Source: Marinoscillum sp. MHG1-6
GTDB taxonomy: Bacteria; Bacteroidota; Bacteroidia; Cytophagales; Cyclobacteriaceae
Length of the DNA: 64,000 bases
NCBI RefSeq assembly: GCF_024714475.1
Contig: NZ_JAMZMI010000001.1
Span: 186,001 to 250,000 of the forward strand
Direction: 5' to 3'
Position 1 is the stretch's first letter. The number at the start of each line of letters is the position of its first letter. Shown here one piece after another: positions 36,459 to 44,479 of this stretch. Both the position numbers and the translations under genes were made by a program. The notes below the pieces were generated by a model. It searched no databases and was not told where the DNA came from. It was given only the letters and a program-made list of their open reading frames with translations.

Positions 36459-37400
36459 TTAGCCTAGCACCTTTTTGGTGAAATACTCCAGCGTCGGCTT
36501 CAATCCTTCGGCACGTGAAAATTTCGGCTCCCAGTCCAAAATCTCCTTTGCCAGAGAGATGTCCGGCTTTCGCTGTTTCGGGTCATCCTTAGGAAGTGGC
36601 TGATAAATGATTTTGGATTTACTTCCGGTGAGTCTTAGGATTTCCTCACCAAATTCATTGATGGTAATTTCTTCAGGGTTCCCCAGGTTGACCGGACCTG
36701 TGTAATCAGACAGCAGCAATCGATAAATACCCTCCACCAAATCATCCACATAGGTGAAGGATCTCGTTTGGGTTCCGTCTCCGAAGGCTGTCAGGTCTTC
36801 CCCTCTCAATGCCTGAGAAATAAAAGCCGGCAACACCCTGCCATCATCCAATCGCATACGCGGTCCAAAGGTGTTAAAGATCCTGACGATCCTTGTTTCC
36901 AGTCCATGAAAGGTATGATACGCCATGGTCAGGGCCTCCTGAAAGCGCTTGGCCTCGTCATAAACTCCGCGTGGACCTACGGGATTCACATTCCCCCAAT
37001 AGTCTTCCTTTTGAGGATGAACCAATGGATCACCATAGACTTCCGAAGTGGAGGCGATCAACATGCGTGCACCCTTTGCTTTCGCCAATCCCAGGCAATT
37101 ATGTGTACCTAACGAGCCCACTTTCATGGTCTGGATTGGCATTTTCAAATAATCTATCGGGCTGGCAGGTGAAGCAAAGTGTAAGATATATTCCAGCTCA
37201 CCCGGCACGTGAACGAACTTTGAAACATCGTGATGATGAAATTCAAAATCCTTGTCTTTTAATAAATGTTCTATGTTGGCTAAATCACCAGTGATCAGGT
37301 TATCCATCGCCACTACATGATAGCCTTCGGCTAAAAACCGATCGCATAAATGGGAGCCCAAGAAACCCGCACCTCCTGTAATTAGAACTTTCTTTTTCAT
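36459..37400 (-). CDS. uxs: UDP-glucuronate decarboxylase (UDP-xylose synthase)
   Basis: This extended SDR of 313 residues would decarboxylate UDP-GlcA to UDP-xylose through a 4-keto intermediate. The NAD motif is [14 protein letters not shown], and the UXS signature [20 protein letters not shown] lies near residue 72. The catalytic YDEAK follows NPVGPRGV near 142, and [17 protein letters not shown] near 173 is also typical. Its start overlaps the ugd stop by 4 bases (ATGA), so it is translated with the enzyme that makes its substrate. The combination implies xylose in one of the glycans or another UDP-4-keto-pentose product. Identification by motif is strong. Confidence 0.93.
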   Translation of the reverse strand: MKKKVLITGGAGFLGSHLCDRFLAEGYHVVAMDNLITGDLANIEHLLKDKDFEFHHHDVSKFVHVPGELEYILHFASPASPIDYLKMPIQTMKVGSLGTHNCLGLAKAKGARMLIASTSEVYGDPLVHPQKEDYWGNVNPVGPRGVYDEAKRFQEALTMAYHTFHGLETRIVRIFNTFGPRMRLDDGRVLPAFISQALRGEDLTAFGDGTQTRSFTYVDDLVEGIYRLLLSDYTGPVNLGNPEEITINEFGEEILRLTGSKSKIIYQPLPKDDPKQRKPDISLAKEILDWEPKFSRAEGLKPTLEYFTKKVLG

Positions 37401-38710
37401 TTTTTGATGGTTTTTCGCCCAATGCTGAAGTAGTCAAATCCTAGCTCATGCATCTGATTCAAATCGTAAAGATTACGACCATCAAAAATAACTTTGTTTT
37501 TAAGGGATGTTGCCACCTTGTCGAATTCCGGAGTGCGGAAAACCGGCCATTCCGTCATGATCATCAACGCATCAGCACTCTCAAGGGCATCGTACTCGTC
37601 GTGAGCAAAATAGATCTTGTCCCCAAAAATCTCCTTCACATTCTCCATGGCCTCCGGATCATATACCTTCACCTTTACGCCAAGGCTCAACAATTTGGTG
37701 ATGTTTTCCAATGCCGGTGCCTCACGAATATCATCAGTATACGGCTTGAAAGCCAGCCCCCAAATCGCTACGGTTTTTCCACTTAAGTCACCACCAAAGT
37801 AGTCTTTTAATGGGTCTACCAATTTCTCTTTTTGGATGCTGTTCACGGCCATCACAGATTTCAGGATTTTGAAATCGTAGTTCGCCTCATCAGCTGATTT
37901 AGCCAACGCCTGAACGTCCTTAGGAAAGCAGCTTCCACCGTAACCGATACCCGCAAAAAGGAATCGCTTACCAATCCTGGTATCCGTGCCTACGCCCTTT
38001 CTTACCATATCTACATCTGCTCCCAGTAGCTCGCACATGTTAGCGATTTCATTCATGAAAGTGATCTTGGTTGCCAGGAAGGAATTAGCTGCGTATTTGG
38101 TCAATTCTGCAGATTTCACATCCATAAAGATGATCGGATTACCCTGACGTACAAATGGTGTGTACAGCTTTTCCATCACCTTTTGGGCCTTTTCAGACTC
38201 GGCACCAATCACTACGCGATCAGGCTTCATAAAGTCTTCGACTGCTACCCCTTCTCTTAGAAACTCAGGGTTAGATACCACATCGAAATCAACTTTTGCA
38301 CCTTTGGCAACTGCAGCAGTCACCTTATCTGCCGTACCAACCGGCACAGTGCTCTTATCAACAATTACCGTATAGTCCTTAAGGATAGGACCGAGGTCAT
38401 TGGCTACTTTAAGCACATACTTTAGGTCAGCGCTTCCATCTTCTCCCGGAGGTGTTGGCAAGGCCAGAAATATAATCTGAGCACCCTCGATTCCCTCTTT
38501 AAGATCTGTAGTAAAATCCAATCTCCCCTGGCGTACGTTTCTTTCGAAAAGCACTTCTAATCCAGGCTCATAGATGGTTATTTTACCTCCCTTAAGCTTG
38601 TTAACTTTTGATTCATCAATATCCACGCAGGTCACATGATTTCCTGTTTCAGCAAAACAGGTCCCTGTCACTAAGCCTACATATCCGGTTCCTACTACGG
38701 CAATTTTCAT
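37397..38710 (-). CDS. ugd: UDP-glucose 6-dehydrogenase
   Basis: Ugd (437 residues) oxidises UDP-glucose to UDP-glucuronate with two NAD. It shows [18 protein letters not shown] at 7-24, then [20 protein letters not shown] near 70, and the substrate-site DKSTVPVGT near 118. The catalytic Cys is in [16 protein letters not shown] near 260, and the C-terminal FDGRNLYD near 415 is diagnostic of Ugd. It feeds the downstream UXS enzyme and the upstream UDP-GlcA 4-epimerase, so UDP-GlcA is the branch point of this block. It is 23 bases downstream of rfbC in the same direction. Confidence 0.96.
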   Translation of the reverse strand: MKIAVVGTGYVGLVTGTCFAETGNHVTCVDIDESKVNKLKGGKITIYEPGLEVLFERNVRQGRLDFTTDLKEGIEGAQIIFLALPTPPGEDGSADLKYVLKVANDLGPILKDYTVIVDKSTVPVGTADKVTAAVAKGAKVDFDVVSNPEFLREGVAVEDFMKPDRVVIGAESEKAQKVMEKLYTPFVRQGNPIIFMDVKSAELTKYAANSFLATKITFMNEIANMCELLGADVDMVRKGVGTDTRIGKRFLFAGIGYGGSCFPKDVQALAKSADEANYDFKILKSVMAVNSIQKEKLVDPLKDYFGGDLSGKTVAIWGLAFKPYTDDIREAPALENITKLLSLGVKVKVYDPEAMENVKEIFGDKIYFAHDEYDALESADALMIMTEWPVFRTPEFDKVATSLKNKVIFDGRNLYDLNQMHELGFDYFSIGRKTIKK

Positions 38711-38732
38711 TTATATATTCAAGTTTTTGTAA

Positions 38733-39263
38733 TCAAATTTCAATCAATGGATGCACCAAATCTTTGGCTGACACAAGCACCTCATCAAGGCCTGAGCCCC
38801 AATCTATATTCAGTTTTGGATCGTCGTATCTCATGCCACCTTCCTGATCCGGAGCATAAAAGTTGTCTACCGCATAATGAAATATGGTATCATCCTCCAG
38901 CACCCTATACCCATGGGCAAATCCACGAGGCACCAAAAATAGTATGTCCGGAGAATTTATCTCTAATTTGAAGTGCTGAAGATAGGTTTCGGACTCTGGT
39001 CTGATATCCACCACCACATCCAACACAGATCCTGAGACCACGCCTACCAATTTTGCCTGTGAATAATCCCCCTTTTGATAATGCAACCCTCTCAATACTC
39101 CCTTTGAAGATTTCGCAAAGTTGACTTGCTTCACATCAAAGTCGATTCCTTCTTGCTGTAAGTTCTTTTGATTGAAGGACTCCATAAAAAAACCACGCTC
39201 ATCCCCAAACAAATTCGCTTTGATAATATAGCAATCCTGAAGTGGAGTCTTTATTATTTCCAT
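38733..39263 (-). CDS. rfbC: dTDP-4-dehydrorhamnose 3,5-epimerase
   Basis: RmlC-type epimerase of 176 residues, the usual size. It converts dTDP-4-keto-6-deoxyglucose to dTDP-4-keto-L-rhamnose. The cupin fold motifs GVLRGLHYQ near 54 (with the catalytic His) and [14 protein letters not shown] near 110 are present, and so is [14 protein letters not shown] near 134. Its start overlaps the rfbA stop by 10 bases. The usual last step enzyme, rfbD, is not present between rfbC and ugd or anywhere in the window, so the final product may be made by a distant gene or may not be rhamnose. Confidence 0.94.
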   Translation of the reverse strand: MEIIKTPLQDCYIIKANLFGDERGFFMESFNQKNLQQEGIDFDVKQVNFAKSSKGVLRGLHYQKGDYSQAKLVGVVSGSVLDVVVDIRPESETYLQHFKLEINSPDILFLVPRGFAHGYRVLEDDTIFHYAVDNFYAPDQEGGMRYDDPKLNIDWGSGLDEVLVSAKDLVHPLIEI

Positions 39264-40120
39264 TTCAATACGTTCTTTAGATATTCTCCGTATCCGCTTT
39301 TAATCAAGGGTTCGGCAAGTCCCAAAAGCTCCTTTTCATTAATGAATCCCATTTTATACGCGATTTCCTCTATACAGCCAATCTTCAGGCCTTGTCGTTC
39401 TTCAATTGCTCTCACAAATTCACCCGCCTGCATCAATGAGTCAATCGTGCCTGTATCCAGCCAGGCCGTGCCTCGATCAAGCGGCATAACATTTAATTTC
39501 CCCTTCTGCAGGTATCGGTTATTTACCTCTGTAATCTCCAGCTCCCCTCTTGCACTTGGCTTAATATTCTTAGCGATATCCACCACTTCATTATCATAAT
39601 AATAAAGTCCCGGGATCGCATAATTCGACTTGGGTTCAGCAGGCTTTTCTTCAATGGAAAGTGCTCTTCCTTCTTTATCAAATTCAACCACCCCATATCG
39701 CTCAGGGTCATTCACGCGATAAGCAAAAACGACCGCACCATCCGGATCAACACAGGACTGAAGCTTTTTTGAGAGGCCGGAAGCGTAGAAAATATTGTCC
39801 CCCAGCACGAGCGCCACCTTATCATTCCCTATAAATTCTTCTCCAATCAAAAAGGCTTGTGCCAATCCCTCGGGTTTTTCCTGGACAGCATAGCTAAACT
39901 CACAGCCCAATGATTTCCCATCACCCAACATCTGCTGAAACAAGGGGAGGTCTCTTGGAGTAGAAATGATCAGTATTTCGCGAATGCCGGAGAGCATAAG
40001 GATAGACAACGGGTAATAGATCATCGGTTTATCATAAACCGGAAGCAACTGCTTACTCACTGACAAGGTCAATGGGTGCAGTCTCGTCCCTGATCCTCCC
40101 GCTAATATTATTCCCTTCAT
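39254..40120 (-). CDS. rfbA: Glucose-1-phosphate thymidylyltransferase
   Basis: RmlA (288 residues) forms dTDP-glucose from glucose-1-phosphate and dTTP. The nucleotidyltransferase start [18 protein letters not shown], the [18 protein letters not shown] stretch near 31, [12 protein letters not shown] near 107, and [20 protein letters not shown] near 157 are diagnostic. It starts 78 bases after rfbB and runs into rfbC by a 10-base overlap. The dTDP sugar made could go to rhamnose or another 6-deoxyhexose. Length and motifs leave no real alternative. Confidence 0.96.
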   Translation of the reverse strand: MKGIILAGGSGTRLHPLTLSVSKQLLPVYDKPMIYYPLSILMLSGIREILIISTPRDLPLFQQMLGDGKSLGCEFSYAVQEKPEGLAQAFLIGEEFIGNDKVALVLGDNIFYASGLSKKLQSCVDPDGAVVFAYRVNDPERYGVVEFDKEGRALSIEEKPAEPKSNYAIPGLYYYDNEVVDIAKNIKPSARGELEITEVNNRYLQKGKLNVMPLDRGTAWLDTGTIDSLMQAGEFVRAIEERQGLKIGCIEEIAYKMGFINEKELLGLAEPLIKSGYGEYLKNVLKWK

Positions 40121-40197
40121 TTTACTTGTTTTTTATTGTCAAAATCGCTGACTTCATTGATAGACCTTTTTCAGACAGGCCTTAAATCATGAATGGT

Positions 40198-41244
40198 CTA
40201 TTGGTACTGGTCTTTATAATAATTTTGATAATCCCCGGAAACGATATCTTCCAGCCATTCCTTGTTATTGAGGTACCAATCCACAGTCTTTTCTAAACCT
40301 TCTTCAAACTGTAAGGACGGTTCCCAGCCCAATTCGTTTTTCAGCTTGGTAGCATCTATGGCGTAGCGTAAGTCGTGACCGGCCCGATCAGTCACATATG
40401 TAATCAACCCTTCAGACTCACCTGCTGCTCTCCCCAACTTCTCATCCATAATGTTACACAAGAGACGAACGAGGTCTATGTTTTTCCATTCATTGAATCC
40501 ACCGATATTATAGGTTTCTCCATTTTCCCCCTTATGGAAGATCACGTCAATAGCTCTCGCATGATCGATCACATAGAGCCAGTCGCGTACATTTTCCCCC
40601 TTTCCGTAAACAGGGATGGGCTTCTTTTGCTGAATATTATTAATCACCAACGGAATCAACTTCTCCGGAAAATGATTGGGGCCATAATTATTGGAGCAAT
40701 TTGAAATGACCACAGGAAGCCCGTAGGTATTTTGATAGGCTCTCACGAAATGATCGGAAGATGCCTTCGATGCAGAGTAGGGCGATTTAGGATCGTAGGG
40801 AGTTGTTTCCAGGAAAAATCCTTCTTCACCGAGGGCACCATAAACTTCGTCAGTGGACACATGATAAAATCTTTTCCCTTCCTTTCCCTGCCAGGCATTT
40901 TTAGCGGCATTCAATAAGGTCACTGTTCCAATGACATTGGTCTCCACAAAAGCCATCGGGTTTTTGATCGAACGATCTACGTGCGACTCCGCCGCTAAAT
41001 GGATCACCCCGTCAAAATCATATTTCTCAAATAAGGAAACGATGAAAGGGCCATCACAAATGTCCCCTTTGATGAACTCATAGTTATCCTTCCCTTCGAT
41101 GTCCTTCAGGTTCTCCAGGTTTCCCGCATAGGTCAATTTGTCCAAATTGTAAACCTTGTAGTTGGGATACTCATTGACAAACCTCCTCACCACATGCGAA
41201 CCGATGAAACCCGCTCCGCCCGTTATCAATATACTTTTACTCAT
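40198..41244 (-). CDS. rfbB: dTDP-glucose 4,6-dehydratase
   Basis: RmlB (348 residues) converts dTDP-glucose to dTDP-4-keto-6-deoxyglucose with bound NAD. It has the Rossmann motif GGAGFIGSHVVRRF and NLDKLTYAGNLENL near 34, which is characteristic of RmlB. HLAAESHVDRSI follows near 84, and the active-site YSASKASSDHFVRAY near 157 supplies the Tyr-Lys pair. Its substrate is made by rfbA 77 bases downstream. It follows the UDP-GlcA epimerase gene by 27 bases and shares the same operon direction. Confidence 0.96.
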   Translation of the reverse strand: MSKSILITGGAGFIGSHVVRRFVNEYPNYKVYNLDKLTYAGNLENLKDIEGKDNYEFIKGDICDGPFIVSLFEKYDFDGVIHLAAESHVDRSIKNPMAFVETNVIGTVTLLNAAKNAWQGKEGKRFYHVSTDEVYGALGEEGFFLETTPYDPKSPYSASKASSDHFVRAYQNTYGLPVVISNCSNNYGPNHFPEKLIPLVINNIQQKKPIPVYGKGENVRDWLYVIDHARAIDVIFHKGENGETYNIGGFNEWKNIDLVRLLCNIMDEKLGRAAGESEGLITYVTDRAGHDLRYAIDATKLKNELGWEPSLQFEEGLEKTVDWYLNNKEWLEDIVSGDYQNYYKDQYQ

Positions 41245-41271
41245 CTGAATAGCTTCATTCCGGCCACGAAA

Positions 41272-42303
41272 TTACACATTATAATAGTTTCTAAACCAAT
41301 CCAGGAATTGCTTCATGCCATAAGCCACCGTAGTAGAAGGCTTAAAGTCAACCATTTCATACAATTCAGTCGCATCCGCAAAGCTCTGCGGAACGTCCCC
41401 GATTTGTAAGGGCAGGAAGTTGATCTCCGCCTTTTTACCGATTACCTCCTCGATGGCTCTGATAAAATCCATCAATTTTACAGGAGAGTTGTTACCAATA
41501 TTAAATATCCTGTATGGCCCAAAACTGGTAGAAGGATTAGGGTTGTTAGAATTCCACTTCGGATCGGGCAAGGACGAATTTGGCAGTAGCCGGACGATTC
41601 CCTCCAGGATGTCATCTATATAAGTAAAATCTCTGAGCATGTCTCCATGATTGTAGACATCTATAGATTCACCTTTGAGCATTTTAGTTGCAAAAATAAA
41701 TAGCGCCATATCCGGACGGCCCCACGGCCCATAAACGGAAAAGAACCTCAAACCTGTAGTAGGGATCTTATAATTTACGGAATAGGCATGGGCCATTAAT
41801 TCATTCGTCTTCTTGGAAACGGCATACAAAGAGACCGGATGATCAATATTGTGTTTTACAGAAAAGGGGAGGGTCGTATTGGCTCCGTAAACCGAGCTCG
41901 AAGATGCGTACACCAAATGTTTAATCCCATAATGCCGACAAGCTTCAAGAATATTCAGGAAAGCCGTAATGTTATAATCGACATAATCCTGAGGATGGGT
42001 GAGAGAATGCCTGACGCCTGCCTGTGCTGCCAGATTCACAGCATAATTAAATTGATGTTTTTCAAAGCATTCAAAAAGCCTTTCTTTCTCCATCAGGTTG
42101 AATCGATAAAAAGTGAAGCCATCAAATTCGGACAGCAACTTCAAACGATCTTCCTTCAGATTCACATCATAATAATCATTGACCATATCTATCCCCACCA
42201 CCTGGTGACCTTCCCTCAATAGCCTTCTGGCTAGATGAAATCCTATAAACCCTGCAGTGCCCGTCACTAGTATCGGCTGCGCTTCTATCTTTAGTTCCTT
42301 CAT
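41272..42303 (-). CDS. UDP-glucuronate 4-epimerase
   Basis: An extended SDR of about 343 residues that interconverts UDP-GlcA and UDP-GalA. It opens with ILVTGTAGFIGFHLARRLL, then GIDMVNDYYDVNLKEDRL, a signature that separates GlcA 4-epimerases from GalE. The NLAAQAGVRHSL motif lies near 84, with YAVSKKTNELMAHAYS near 154 for the catalytic Tyr-Lys. I start at ATG 42303. The longer frame begins at a TTG at 42336 inside a promoter-like TTACTTTG (42334-42341). It is the first gene of the nucleotide-sugar operon and diverges from ccmB. Confidence 0.92.
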   Translation of the reverse strand: MKELKIEAQPILVTGTAGFIGFHLARRLLREGHQVVGIDMVNDYYDVNLKEDRLKLLSEFDGFTFYRFNLMEKERLFECFEKHQFNYAVNLAAQAGVRHSLTHPQDYVDYNITAFLNILEACRHYGIKHLVYASSSSVYGANTTLPFSVKHNIDHPVSLYAVSKKTNELMAHAYSVNYKIPTTGLRFFSVYGPWGRPDMALFIFATKMLKGESIDVYNHGDMLRDFTYIDDILEGIVRLLPNSSLPDPKWNSNNPNPSTSFGPYRIFNIGNNSPVKLMDFIRAIEEVIGKKAEINFLPLQIGDVPQSFADATELYEMVDFKPSTTVAYGMKQFLDWFRNYYNV

Positions 42304-42550
42304 GAAAAGTAATGGCATTCTTATAAGACAGGCCAAAGTAATACAATAATGCCTTAACCTAAGTTCGATTAATAAACTCTAAAAACACTCCAACACTGCC
42401 CTTTTGATCTTATGAAAAACGTTCCTCCTCTTTATGGTGAGCCAAAATCAGGTAGGAGCTAGCAAAATACCAGGAAGATACCTCCATTGCATTGCGATAT
42501 GACAGTATTGGAGTGTTTTGATATCGAACTCCGATTTTAGCATAAGGTTA

Positions 42551-42558
42551 TAAATTTG
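42551..42558 (+). promoter_or_regulatory. Candidate -7 promoter box of the ccm operon
   Basis: The sequence TAAATTTG followed by CGGCG is an exact TAnnTTTG match only 5 bases before the first ccmB ATG. Transcription would then start at or just inside the start codon, implying a leaderless mRNA or use of the second ATG. No TTTG lies at a normal -33 distance; GTTTTG ends 30 bases upstream. Confidence 0.4.
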
Positions 42559-42563
42559 CGGCG

Positions 42564-43217
42564 ATGATGGACCAAGTAATTGCCCTGGTAAAAAAAGATT
42601 TACAAGTCGATTGGAGAAACCGCTACCCGGTAGCCGGACTTATCCTCTATATTATTGTACTGGTAATCATCGGCTACCTGTCATTCGCTAACTTCATAGA
42701 ACCGGAGGTTTGGAATGCCCTATTCTGGACCATCCTGTTATTTACCTCGGTAAATGCCATTGCCAAAAGCTTTATCCAGGAGGATGACCGATCTTTATAT
42801 TACTTTTTCACAGCAAAACCCATAGCCATCATTTTGGCCAAGCTGGTCTATCACTGCGTGTATCAGTTGATTTTGCTCGCCATTGCATTAATGGCTTTTT
42901 CGCTGTTTTTGGGAGGGCCGACAGGCAATCTTCCATTGTTCTACCTAAACCTGATCGTGGGGTCGCTTGGGTTGTCCAGTGCCTTTACATTGATCTCGGC
43001 CCTGGCCTCCAAGACCAATAACCAGTCGATCATGATGGCCATCTTAGGTTTCCCGGTAATTATTCCGGTACTGATCCTCGCCATTTCCAACTCTAAAATG
43101 GTCATTTTAGGCGGTGGCTGGGCAGACATATCCACCAACTTCATTGCGCTCGTGAGTGTGAATATGATTATCATTGCGCTGACTTTTATCTTGTTTCCAT
43201 TTACCTGGAAATCATAG
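42564..43217 (+). CDS. ccmB: Heme exporter protein CcmB
   Basis: CcmB (217 residues) is the membrane subunit of the CcmAB ABC transporter that releases holo-CcmE during cytochrome c maturation. It has six hydrophobic segments and the typical N-terminus with a KKDLQVDWRNRY cytoplasmic stretch. The FIQEDDRSLYYFFTAKP region near 70 and the FPVIIPVLILAI segment near 165 are also family-like. There are two consecutive ATG codons (42564 and 42567). The ATPase gene ccmA is not beside it, which is common in Bacteroidota. It starts a tight plus-strand operon with ccmC. Confidence 0.9.
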   Translation: MMDQVIALVKKDLQVDWRNRYPVAGLILYIIVLVIIGYLSFANFIEPEVWNALFWTILLFTSVNAIAKSFIQEDDRSLYYFFTAKPIAIILAKLVYHCVYQLILLAIALMAFSLFLGGPTGNLPLFYLNLIVGSLGLSSAFTLISALASKTNNQSIMMAILGFPVIIPVLILAISNSKMVILGGGWADISTNFIALVSVNMIIIALTFILFPFTWKS

Positions 43218-43219
43218 CT

Positions 43220-43891
43220 ATGCAATATCTTTTGAGGACGAATTGGTGGAAATGGGCATGTGCCATATTGTTGATTTACGTAGTCATCGCCGGACTGCTT
43301 ATGCCCACACCTCGATTACCCATTTTGAATGAAACGATAAGGGTGCTTCACTTCCATGTACCCATGTGGTTCGGAATGTTGTTCCTTTTCATGGGATCAG
43401 TCATTCATGCGATCAAATACCTCTCTTCGGGAAAGCAAATCAATGATACAATGAGCCAAAGCCTGGCTACCGTAGGAGTTTTCTTTGGGATTTTGGGGAT
43501 GGTGACCGGCATGTTTTGGGCGACCTTTACCTGGGGTGAGCCATGGAGCAGTGATCCAAAGCAAAATGCCTCTGCCATCGGTCTCCTGATTTACTTTGCA
43601 TATTTCATCCTAAGAGGTTCGATTCAGGACGAGCAGCAGCGATCTAAAATTTCTGCGGTCTACAACATTTTTGCCTTCGCAGCCATCATCCCCTTACTGT
43701 TTATCCTGCCCCGATTAACGGATAGTCTTCATCCGGGAAATGGTGGAAACCCCGGCTTCAACAGCTATGACCTGGATAGCCGGTTAAGAACTGTTTTCTA
43801 TCCGGCAGTGATCGGATGGACCTTGCTCGGGTTCTGGATTGCGAGCATTAGAATCAAATTACAAAATATCAACCATCAGCTTGATGATTAA
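43220..43891 (+). CDS. ccmC: Heme handling protein CcmC
   Basis: CcmC (223 residues, six membrane segments) brings heme to CcmE in the periplasm. The tryptophan-rich loop is ATFTWGEPWSSDPKQNASAI near 95, a Bacteroidota form of the WWD motif. Candidate heme-ligand histidines are in VLHFHVPMWFGM near 40 and in SLHPGNGG near 172, flanking the loop on the outside. It starts two bases after the ccmB stop, and its end overlaps the small ccmD by 8 bases. The family call is strong. CcsA is related, but neighbours and length support CcmC. Confidence 0.92.
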   Translation: MQYLLRTNWWKWACAILLIYVVIAGLLMPTPRLPILNETIRVLHFHVPMWFGMLFLFMGSVIHAIKYLSSGKQINDTMSQSLATVGVFFGILGMVTGMFWATFTWGEPWSSDPKQNASAIGLLIYFAYFILRGSIQDEQQRSKISAVYNIFAFAAIIPLLFILPRLTDSLHPGNGGNPGFNSYDLDSRLRTVFYPAVIGWTLLGFWIASIRIKLQNINHQLDD

Positions 43892-44075
43892 TCTTTTAAC
43901 CATACTATCACTGTTATTACAGGTGCCTATGGCCGACACTTTTCGAAGTGACGGAAAAATTTATGTAGTCATAGCCATCATTTTGATCATCCTTTTGGGA
44001 ATGTTTTTTTATCTATTTCGCTTAGATAAGAAGATCGGTCAAATCGAGGAAGAACTAAAAGACAAGGAAAAGTGA
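43884..44075 (+). CDS. ccmD: CcmD-like small membrane protein
   Basis: The small protein (63 residues from the ATG at 43884) has one hydrophobic helix (IYVVIAIILIILLGMFFYLF) and a charged cytoplasmic-like tail, KKIGQIEEELKDKEK. It lies exactly between ccmC and ccmE, the position of CcmD, which stabilises the CcmC-CcmE heme complex. A first hydrophobic stretch (MINLLTILSLLLQVP) may be a signal or the start may be the inner ATG before ADTFRS. It overlaps ccmC by 8 bases and the GTG of ccmE by 4. Similarity to proteobacterial CcmD is only in shape. Confidence 0.8.
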   Translation: MINLLTILSLLLQVPMADTFRSDGKIYVVIAIILIILLGMFFYLFRLDKKIGQIEEELKDKEK

Positions 44076-44476
44076 AAAAAACACATATCATCGGAATTCT
44101 GGTGATCGCCGTGGCCATCATTGTGATCATTTCCACAGCGGGAGATGCCAGTGCTTATGTAACTTTCAAAGAAGCTAAAGAGATGTACGACCATGGAAAT
44201 AAAAACAAAATCCATGTGGTTGGTACATTGAAAAAAGCGGAAAACGGAGACATCCTGGGTATTCAAACAAGCCCGGATATGCTTTCATTCAAGTTTACCA
44301 TGCTCGATGAAAATAACTTCGAGCAAGAGGTTTTTCATCCTAACCCTATGCCGACGGATTTCTTGAGGTCAGAACAGGTGGTAGTGGTAGGCTCCTATGA
44401 AAATGGCAAATTCATTGCCGACAAGATCTTACTTAAATGCCCATCAAAATATCAGGAAGAGGGAGTTAACGTCTAA
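44072..44476 (+). CDS. ccmE: Heme chaperone CcmE (CxxxY type)
   Basis: CcmE (134 residues) is a membrane-anchored periplasmic heme chaperone with one N-terminal helix (about 5-22) and an OB-fold domain. The heme-binding site, normally HxxxY, here reads CPSKY with Cys123 and Tyr127. The Cys replaces the covalent-heme histidine, as in the variant pathway called System I*, described in archaea and Desulfovibrio. The start is GTG and overlaps the ccmD stop (GTGA). It sits between ccmD and ccmF. The substitution is read directly from the codon TGC at 44438-44440. Confidence 0.93.
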   Translation: MKKTHIIGILVIAVAIIVIISTAGDASAYVTFKEAKEMYDHGNKNKIHVVGTLKKAENGDILGIQTSPDMLSFKFTMLDENNFEQEVFHPNPMPTDFLRSEQVVVVGSYENGKFIADKILLKCPSKYQEEGVNV

Positions 44477-44479
44477 GAA

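Noticed and set aside
40161-40200. TAGACC and GGTCTA inverted repeat between rfbB and rfbA
   Set aside because: The arms are 6 bases and 28 bases apart, and one arm includes the rfbB stop codon; chance is a fair explanation.
41272-42336. Start of the UDP-GlcA epimerase at 42336
   Set aside because: The codon is a TTG in a promoter-like box, and the ATG at 42303 matches the family's N-terminus better.
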